From contig NZ_JAGILA010000001.1 of NCBI RefSeq assembly GCF_017874595.1, positions 1,302,001 to 1,366,000 on the forward strand: a stretch of 64,000 bases of DNA, in the 5' to 3' direction. Below, one piece after another: positions 62,143-64,000 of this stretch; the stretch's first letter is position 1; each line of letters starts with the position of its first letter. A model generated the notes under the pieces. The model made no database searches. It was given only the letters and a program-made list of their open reading frames with translations, and was not told where the DNA came from. This DNA is from Sinorhizobium kostiense (GTDB lineage: Bacteria; Pseudomonadota; Alphaproteobacteria; Rhizobiales; Rhizobiaceae). Position numbers and translations under genes: made by a program.

Positions 62143-62928
62143 ATGCCCGAGCCGATCATCCGCATCGACAGCATCGTCAAGAGATACGGCGCGCTCACCG
62201 TGCTCGATGGCCTGTCGATGGAGGTGATGCCTGGCGAGAAGCTTGCTCTCATCGGGCCCTCCGGTTCCGGGAAGACGACGATCCTCCGCATCCTGATGAC
62301 CCTGGAGACGATCAGTGACGGCTTCATTCAGGTCGACGGCGAGCAGCTCTACCACATGAAGAAGGACGGTCGCCTCGTGCCGGCCGACGAGCGCCACCTC
62401 CATAAGATGCGCGAAAAGATCGGCATGGTCTTCCAGCACTTCAACCTGTTTCCTCACAAGTGCGTGCTCGACAATGTGACGCTTGCGCCGATGTTGACGA
62501 AGGGCATCGCGCGGGCTCAGGCCGAGGAGCGGGCGATGGAGCTTCTCGACATGGTGGGCATGGCCGACAAGGCGAAAAGCATGCCGGCGCAGCTTTCCGG
62601 CGGCCAGAAGCAGCGCGTCGCGATCGCCCGCGCATTGGCACTCTCGCCCAAGATCATGCTCTTCGACGAGGTGACCTCCGCACTCGACCCGGAACTCGTC
62701 GAGGAGGTTCTGAACGTCATGCGCAAGCTTGCCGCGGAGACCGACATGACGATGCTTCTCGTCACCCACGAGATGGGCTTTGCCCATGACTTCGCCGATC
62801 GGGTGCTCTTCTTCGACCGCGGCAAGATCGTGGAGGAGGGCAGGCCCGAAGACATCTTCCGGCATCCGAAACAGGAACGTACGCAGACCTTCCTGCGCAA
62901 AATCTTAGCGGCCGGGCACCGCGTCTAA
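62143..62928 (+). CDS. ehuA: ectoine/hydroxyectoine ABC transporter ATPase EhuA
   Basis: A 261-aa polar-amino-acid-type ATPase: Walker [12 protein letters not shown]-loop [11 protein letters not shown], signature [15 protein letters not shown], Walker [15 protein letters not shown], and the H-loop VTHEMGFA. It powers EhuB-dependent uptake of ectoine and 5-hydroxyectoine. It lies 121 bp after enuR and 62 bp before ehuB, the usual ehuABCD order. Confidence 0.93.
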   Translation: MPEPIIRIDSIVKRYGALTVLDGLSMEVMPGEKLALIGPSGSGKTTILRILMTLETISDGFIQVDGEQLYHMKKDGRLVPADERHLHKMREKIGMVFQHFNLFPHKCVLDNVTLAPMLTKGIARAQAEERAMELLDMVGMADKAKSMPAQLSGGQKQRVAIARALALSPKIMLFDEVTSALDPELVEEVLNVMRKLAAETDMTMLLVTHEMGFAHDFADRVLFFDRGKIVEEGRPEDIFRHPKQERTQTFLRKILAAGHRV

Positions 62929-62990
62929 GCCTTGCGGCCGACATTGCCTCAACCAACAACAGCACGAGAACGACAGAGGAGTTGGGACCG

Positions 62991-63842
62991 ATGAAACTGA
63001 AAGCTTTGATAGCAACGGCGGCAGGCGCAACGGCGTTGATGGCAGCTGTTGTGGCTACTTCCGTGGCAGCCGATGAGAGCAAGCTCGAGGAACTGAAGGA
63101 ACAGGGTTTTGCGCGCGTCGCGATCGCCAACGAACCGCCCTTTACCGCGGTCGGGGCCGACGGCAAGGTTTCCGGCGCCGCTCCGGATGTCGCCCGTGAA
63201 ATCTTCAAGCGGCTCGGCGTGCCGGAAATCGTCGCCTCTATCTCCGAATACGGCGCAATGATCCCGGGCCTGCAGGCCGGGCGCCACGACGCGATCACCG
63301 CCGGGCTGTTCATGAAGCCGGAGCGTTGCGCGGCGGTTGCCTATTCCGAGCCGATCCTCTGCGATGCCGAGGCTTTTGCGCTGAAGAAGGGCAATCCGCT
63401 CAAGTTGAGGAGCTACAAGGACATTGCCGACAATCCGGATGCGAAGATCGGCGCGCCTGGCGGCGGTACCGAAGAGAAGCTGGCGCTCGAAGCCGGCGTA
63501 CCGCGCGACCGCGTCATCGTCGTGCCGGATGGCCAGAGCGGCATGAAGATGCTGCAGGACGGGCGCATCGACGTCTACTCGCTGCCGGTTCTCTCGATCA
63601 ACGATCTCGTTTCGAAGGCAAATGATCCGAATATCGAAGTGGTGGCTCCCGTCGAAGGGGCGCCGGTCTATTGCGACGGCGCTGCTTTCCGGAAAGGGGA
63701 CGAGGCCTTGCGCGATGCCTTCGACGTCGAGCTCGCGAAGATGAAGGAATCCGGCGAGTTCGCCAAGATCATCGAACCTTATGGCTTCTCGGCCAAGGCC
63801 GCCATGTCCACCAGCCGTGAGAAGCTCTGCGCCGCGAAATAA
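62991..63842 (+). CDS. ehuB: ectoine/hydroxyectoine-binding protein EhuB
   Basis: A 283-aa periplasmic binding protein of family 3 with a Sec signal peptide (1 to about 27, cleavage before DESK). VAIANEPPFTAVGADGKVSGAAPDVAREIFKRLG-type opening (shown here only in part as family landmark) and GLFMKPERCAAVAYSEPILC follow, matching EhuB. ATG at 62991 has AGAGGAG 9 bp upstream; a TTG at 62982 is too close. It delivers compatible solutes to EhuCD. Confidence 0.92.
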   Translation: MKLKALIATAAGATALMAAVVATSVAADESKLEELKEQGFARVAIANEPPFTAVGADGKVSGAAPDVAREIFKRLGVPEIVASISEYGAMIPGLQAGRHDAITAGLFMKPERCAAVAYSEPILCDAEAFALKKGNPLKLRSYKDIADNPDAKIGAPGGGTEEKLALEAGVPRDRVIVVPDGQSGMKMLQDGRIDVYSLPVLSINDLVSKANDPNIEVVAPVEGAPVYCDGAAFRKGDEALRDAFDVELAKMKESGEFAKIIEPYGFSAKAAMSTSREKLCAAK

Positions 63843-63862
63843 GCCCGGGCCGGGGCTCCCGC

Positions 63863-63899
63863 CGCCTTCCATTCGCGATCAATGCGGGCGGAAGGCGGG
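63863..63899 (+). other. hairpin between ehuB and ehuC
   Basis: CCGCCTTCC / GGAAGGCGG, a 9-bp stem with a 19-nt loop. Such a hairpin after a binding-protein gene often stabilises its mRNA or reduces read-through, giving more EhuB than permease. Confidence 0.5.
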
Positions 63900-63951
63900 G
63901 TTCGGGCGGGCGGCAAACTACAGCCGAAATTTCTGACTGGAACACGAAACG

Positions 63952-64000
63952 ATGATCGACTGGTCCGGCTATATCGGATTGATCCTCGAGGGCGCGCTGG
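63952..64000 (+). CDS. ehuC: ectoine ABC transporter permease EhuC, 5' end only
   Basis: Only 16 codons are visible (MIDWSGYIGLILEGAL). The hydrophobic N-terminus, the position after ehuB and the conserved ehuABCD order identify it as the first permease gene. The rest lies beyond the right edge. Confidence 0.75.
   Translation, partial: MIDWSGYIGLILEGAL

Overview
The window reads as alphaproteobacterial DNA of the Rhizobiales, most likely Sinorhizobium/Ensifer. It is GC-rich and densely packed. The pointers are: EcfG-type stress promoters, an EcfG sigma factor with a NepR-like partner, an HWE histidine kinase, an ehuABC/enuR/asnC/ssd/atf ectoine cluster of the S. meliloti type, several rhizobial small-protein families (DUF982, DUF2934, DUF3008, CsbD), and an intergenic palindrome at 41661-41708 that resembles the dispersed repeats of Sinorhizobium. 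No rRNA, tRNA, CRISPR, IS or phage genes were seen, and the content is accessory. A chromid or megaplasmid is plausible but not proven.

1-18 kb is a general-stress-response island. It holds a ferritin-like DUF892 protein, an isoaspartyl methyltransferase/erythromycin-esterase fusion, three short-chain dehydrogenases, BON, CsbD, CBS and other small proteins, topoisomerase IB, GlgX, TreZ and UdgX. It also encodes an EcfG-family sigma factor (9348-9869) and a NepR-like anti-sigma factor (9994-10152). Thirteen loci carry an exact GGAAC-N17-GTT element just upstream of a gene, and two of these are palindromic (GGAAC-N17-GTTCC). Several looser matches also occur. Most of the island is therefore probably one EcfG/RpoE2 regulon.

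18-20 kb encodes a chemoreceptor with a C-terminal CheR-type pentapeptide. 20.7-31.5 kb is a sugar and surface-glycan cluster. It has all enzyme types of a GDP-heptose pathway (GmhA-like isomerase, HddA-like kinase, and an HddC-like nucleotidyltransferase fused to a GmhB-like phosphatase), nucleotide-sugar epimerases, a SAF-domain oxidoreductase, a glycosyltransferase, a flippase, and a GMC dehydrogenase with a putative Fe-S motif next to a Tat-signal small subunit. 31.7-35.7 kb holds a Gre factor, katG and an unknown gene.

36-48 kb is a carbon-uptake and kinase locus. It comprises a GlpSTPQUV-like ABC transporter (one binding protein, two permeases, one small membrane protein, two ATPases), an ATP-type DhaK-DhaL fusion kinase, and a PTS-type set in which DhaM is split into separate EIIA, HPr and EI proteins, followed by a second DhaK. 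48-55 kb contains an MFS transporter with a divergent MerR regulator, a five-PAS HWE kinase with a single-domain receiver, and a PHB-depolymerase-like esterase next to a ribbon-helix-helix regulator. 55.5-64 kb is the ectoine/hydroxyectoine locus: an alcohol dehydrogenase, atf and ssd on the minus strand, asnC divergent from enuR, then ehuA, ehuB and the start of ehuC, which runs off the right edge.
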